A DNA stretch of 30,139 nt. It comes from Branchiostoma floridae. Its lineage: Eukaryota > Chordata > Leptocardii > Amphioxiformes > Branchiostomatidae. Below, piece by piece: positions 27,713 to 30,139 of the stretch. The number at the start of each line of letters is the position of its first letter. The first letter of the stretch is position 1. Position numbers and translations under genes: made by a program. The notes under the pieces are model-generated. The model was given only the letters and a program-made list of their open reading frames with translations, made no database searches and was not told the origin of the DNA. The stretch spans positions 21,918,220 through 21,948,358 of the forward strand of contig NC_049985.1 in the NCBI RefSeq assembly GCF_000003815.2, written 5' to 3'.

Positions 27713-28340
27713 GAAGATTCTGGAAAGTCCATCGTATGGGGTCGCTTTGCGGTTACCGAAAGGTTCGATTAGCGGTTAACCCAAGGGGAACCTTCATTCG
27801 CTTTCGAGCCCTGTAGAAAAGTAACGAAGTAATTATTATTACTCAAATTGCTTTCTGCCTTCTCGTTACGGGTTGTACTATGAAATTCAAGTGACGGAAG
27901 TAACGCACACTTTGTTTAAGATTCTGGAAGTTCGATGGTATGGGGACTCGCTTTGCGGTTACCGAAAGGTTCGCTTAGCGGTTACCAATGCGAACCTTCA
28001 TTCGCTTTCAAGCCCTGTAGAAAATTAAGGAAGTAATTTTTAGTACTCAAATCACTTTTTGTCTTCTCGTTACGGGTTGTACTATGAAATTCAAGTGATA
28101 GAAGTGTAACAGTGGTGTTCAAAGAAGTAACGCACACTTTGCTTAAGATTCTGGAAGTTCCGTCACATAGGATCGCTTTGCGGTTACGAGAGGGTCAGCT
28201 TAGCGGTTACCCCAGTCGAACCTTCATTCGCTTTCGAGCCCTGTAGAAAAGAAAGAAAGGAATTTTTAGCACTCGAATTGCTTTCTGCCTTCTCGCCACG
28301 GGTTTTACTATAAAATTCAACTGATAAAAGTAACGCACAC
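27713..28340 (+). repeat. Left arm of inverted 204-bp repeat array, three units
   Basis: Units carry GATTCTGGAAG, TCGCTTTGCGGTTACC, TTCATTCGCTTT, GCCCTGTAGAAAA and AAGTAACGCACACTTT. Their CTTTGC landmarks lie at 27745, 27951 and 28176. The third spacing is longer because of an insertion of about 20 bp near 28102-28125. Confidence 0.9.
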
Positions 28341-30139
28341 TTTCGGAAACCGCAAAGCGACCCCATACAATCGAACTTCCAGAATCTAAGGTTGAAAGTG
28401 TGCGTTACTTCTATCACTTGAATTCGATAGTACAACCCGTAACGAGAAGACAAAAAGTGATTTGAGTACAAAAAATTACTTCCTTACTTTTCAACAGGGC
28501 TTGAAAGCGAATGAAGGTTCGCATTGGTAACCGCTAAGCGAACCTTTCGGTAACCGCAAAGCGACCCCATACCATCCAACTTCCAGAATCTTAAACAAAG
28601 TGTGCGTTACTTCCGTCACTTGAATTTCATAGTACAACCCGTAACGAGAAGACAAAAAGTGATTTGAGTACTAAAAATTACTTCCTTACTTTTCTACAGG
28701 GCTTGAAAGCGAATGAAGGTTCGCATTGGTAACCGCTAAGCGAACCTTTCGGTAACCGCAAAGCGACCCCATACCATCAAACTTCCAGAATCTTAAACAA
28801 AGTGTGCGTTACTTCCGTCACTTGAATGTCATACTACAACCCGTAATGAGAAGACAAAAAGTGATTTGAGTACTAAACATTACTTTCTTACTTTTCTACA
28901 GGGCTTGAAAGGGAATGAAGGTTCGCATTGGTAACCGCTAAGCGAACCTTTCGGTAACCTCATGGCGAGTCCCTATACCATCGAACTTCCAGAATCTTAA
29001 ACAAAATGTGCGTTACTTCCGTCACTTGAATTTCATAGTACAACCCGTAACGAGATGACAAAAAGTGAGCGGAGTACTAAAAATTACTTCTTTACTTTTC
29101 TACAGGGCTTGAAAGCGAATGAAGGTTGGCATTGGTAACCGCTAAGCGAACCTTTCGGTAACCTCATGGCGAGTCCCTATACCATCGAACTTCCAGAATC
29201 TTAAACAAAATGTGCGTTACTTCCGTCACTTGAATTTCATAGTACAACCCGTAACGAGATGACAAAAAGTGAGCGGAGTACTAAAAATTACTTCTTTACT
29301 TTTCTACAGGGCTTGAAAGCGAATGAAGGTTCGCATTGGTAACCGCTAAGCGAACCTTTCGGTAACCTCATGGCGAGTCCCTATACCATCGAACTTCCAG
29401 AATCTTAAACAAAATGTGCGTTACTTCCGTCACTTGAATTTCATAGTACAACCCGTAACGAGATGACAAAAAGTGAGCGGAGTACTAAAAATTACTTCTT
29501 TACTTTTCTACAGGGCTTGAAAGCGAATGAAGGTTGGCATTGGTAACCGCTAAGCGAACCTTTCGGTAACCTCATGGCGAGTCCCTATACCATCGAACTT
29601 CCAGAATCTTAAACAAAATGTGCGTTACTTCCGTCACTTGAATTTCATAGTACAACCCGTAACGAGATGACAAAAAGTGAGCGGAGTACTAAAAATTACT
29701 TCTTTACTTTTCTACAGGGCTTGAAAGCGAATGAAGGTTCGCATTGGTAACCGCTAAGCGAACCTTTCGGTAACCTCATGGCGAGTCCCTATACCATCGA
29801 ACTTCCAGAATCTTAAACAAAATGTGCGTTACTTCCGTCACTTGAATTTCATAGTACAACCCGTAACGAGATGACAAAAAGTGAGCGGAGTACTAAAAAT
29901 TACTTCTTTACTTTTCTACAGGGCTTGAAAGCGAATGAAGGTTGGCATTGGTAACCGCTAAGCGAACCTTTCGGTAACCTCATGGCGAGTCCCTATACCA
30001 TCGAACTTCCAGAATCTTAAACAAAATGTGCGTTACTTCCGTCACTTGAATTTCATAGTACAACCCGTAACGAGAAGGCAGAAAGCAATTTGAGTAATAA
30101 TAATTACTTCGTTACTTTTCTACAGGGCTCGAAAGCGAA
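28341..30139 (-). repeat. Right arm of inverted 204-bp repeat array, about nine units
   Basis: The same unit runs in the opposite orientation to the window end. The early units carry CGCAAAGCGACCCC (28351, 28555, 28757) and the later ones CATGGCGAGTCCC (28961, 29165, 29369, 29573, 29777, 29981), exactly 204 bp apart. The last 128 bp switch to the variant of the leftmost unit. The array continues past the window. Confidence 0.95.

Noticed and set aside
27418-27779. Possible extra exon or small gene downstream of the plus VCBP
   Set aside because: The two short frames lack recognisable domains and splice context, and the second runs into the 204-bp repeat array.
28341-30139. Regular repeats considered as a CRISPR array
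   Set aside because: The whole 204-bp unit is conserved with no short repeat plus unique spacer pattern, and the genome is eukaryotic.

Overview
The window is animal nuclear DNA, most likely from a cephalochordate (amphioxus, Branchiostoma). Its two best-supported spliced genes both encode a signal peptide, two V-type immunoglobulin domains and one C-terminal six-cysteine chitin-binding domain. That is the architecture of the variable region-containing chitin-binding proteins (VCBPs), secreted gut immune molecules best known from amphioxus and tunicates. Dense palindromic MITE-like repeats, minisatellites and microsatellites fit an amphioxus genome. The species and the VCBP number cannot be fixed from the sequence alone.

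Layout. Positions 1-1977 hold a MITE fragment, a tRNA-like SINE candidate and unassigned AT-rich DNA. An intronless minus-strand gene at 1978-4188 encodes a 736-residue LRR type I membrane protein with a tyrosine-rich tail. From 4.3 to 9.8 kb lie repeats: a 33-bp minisatellite of about 44 units, a GAGT microsatellite, a dispersed repeat, and GC-rich GAGAGCGC repeats. A minus-strand VCBP gene runs from 17400 down to about 10980 in eight coding exons. A plus-strand VCBP gene runs from 22140 to 27105 in seven coding exons. The two genes diverge head to head. From 27713 to the window end is an array of about 204-bp repeats that changes orientation at about 28341.

The two VCBP genes share details beyond their domains. 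Each has an apparent TATATAAG box with a GCCACGTG motif upstream. Each has a short 5' UTR exon ending in AACAYTGAAG before a GT donor, then a 5' UTR intron, then an exon with the start codon and signal peptide. Both V domains of both genes have a phase-0 intron just after the framework tryptophan (WYK, WFK or WFT). Summed coding exons are 993 nt in each gene, up to the stop in one and up to a candidate donor in the other. The minus gene has one extra intron in V1.

Main points for a second look: the shared divergent promoter architecture; a MITE at the 3' end of the minus VCBP that would supply its stop codon; repeats lying within tens of bases of most 5' splice sites of that gene; an acceptor/frame problem in V2 of the plus VCBP; a perfect 30-bp palindrome just after its stop; a MITE nested inside a SINE; and a terminal array whose outermost units are inverted near-identical copies, like a foldback element.
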